Assembly: GCF_964355755.1 (NCBI RefSeq)
Contig: NC_092680.1
Location: 19,447,001-19,507,000, forward strand
Direction: 5' to 3'
Source: Antedon mediterranea
Lineage: Eukaryota > Echinodermata > Crinoidea > Comatulida > Antedonidae
Length of the DNA stretch: 60,000 nt
Shown: positions 59,746 to 60,000 of the stretch, one piece after another
Layout: the number at the start of each line of letters is the position of its first letter
Numbering within the stretch: position 1 is the first letter of the stretch
Made by a program: the position numbers and the translations under genes
The notes under the pieces: generated by a model
What the model was told of the DNA's origin: nothing
Database searches by the model: none
What the model saw: only the letters and a program-made list of their open reading frames with translations

Positions 59746-60000
59746 TGGTTCCCACTAGCAACGCAACGACGTATTGAAGCAATAATATGTAATATTTATC
59801 TCCATTTCTGTATGTCCGTAATTGAGCCGAATTTCCGTAGTAATTATGGACGCTCCATACTTGAGAGCCATGCTGAATCAGCATGTCAGTCATCCTAAGG
59901 GGCAGGGGTGATGGCATTTCATCCAGGTGTTGCTGATTATTTGCAAGTTGTTTACAACTTGAGTTATGAAAAACCTTAAACATACATTTTTCAACAAGGT
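59746..60000. other. Window edge, possible MITE start
   Basis: GTGTGGTTCCCACTAGCAAC looks like the palindromic end of a small transposon that would continue past the window. The minus-strand open frame 59723-59983 has no recognisable features. Confidence 0.35.

Overview
The window is AT-rich, intron-rich animal DNA dominated by one large gene on the minus strand. I recognise it as a GREB1/GREB1L orthologue (growth regulation by estrogen in breast cancer 1 family). I can place 28 coding exons between 35099 (start codon) and 1596 (stop). They add up to about 1,983 codons, close to my recollection of the vertebrate proteins (about 1,950 residues). Nearly all junctions have GT/AG sites and matching phases. 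The exception is exon 6 to exon 7, which is one base out of phase and may hide a small exon. The organism looks like a marine invertebrate, probably a deuterostome such as an echinoderm. That rests on the single GREB1-type gene, the SINEs with 5S rRNA- and tRNA-derived heads, and the dense small inverted-repeat elements. The species cannot be named from the sequence.

Layout: 1-1595 is sequence downstream of the gene. 1596-35102 is the gene: compact exons in its 3' half (1.6-16.2 kb) and larger introns in its 5' half. The introns carry a SINE-derived 45-bp minisatellite (2.8-3.5 kb), a tRNA SINE (11.9-12.1 kb), a 5S/tRNA chimeric SINE (13.8-14.2 kb), two 16-bp minisatellite blocks either side of exon 8, a 145-bp triplication (19.4-19.9 kb), a 53-bp minisatellite (24.5-25.3 kb), TTAA-flanked and TA-flanked MITEs, and a long perfect-looking hairpin (32.8-33.2 kb). 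The first coding exon begins just after an acceptor site, so at least one untranslated 5' exon and the promoter lie further right, unseen or outside the window.

35.1-60 kb has no recognisable host protein gene. It holds a tandem array of three tRNA-Asp genes with a fourth copy disrupted by a TTAA element (40.6-41.6 kb), a CACAG-ended inverted-repeat element (43.7-44.6 kb), a second full 634-bp TTAA element (44.6-45.3 kb), and a 4.0-kb palindromic transposon (46.45-50.47 kb). The transposon arms carry the 3' half of a decayed XPG/FEN1-like nuclease gene and four nuclear-receptor DR1-type sequences. Further right are a pogo-like MITE, a 552-bp TTAA MITE, a CCACTCCACC-type minisatellite (57.5-58.4 kb) and an 80-bp satellite with a strictly alternating 160-bp higher-order unit (59.0-59.7 kb).

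Functionally, the GREB1-like protein keeps the family architecture: N-terminal Cys-containing block, a helicase-like region whose HDQAH motif precedes its GAPQVGKT Walker A motif (permuted order), and a C-terminal glycosyltransferase-type (TAGT) region. The rest of the window is mostly repeats.
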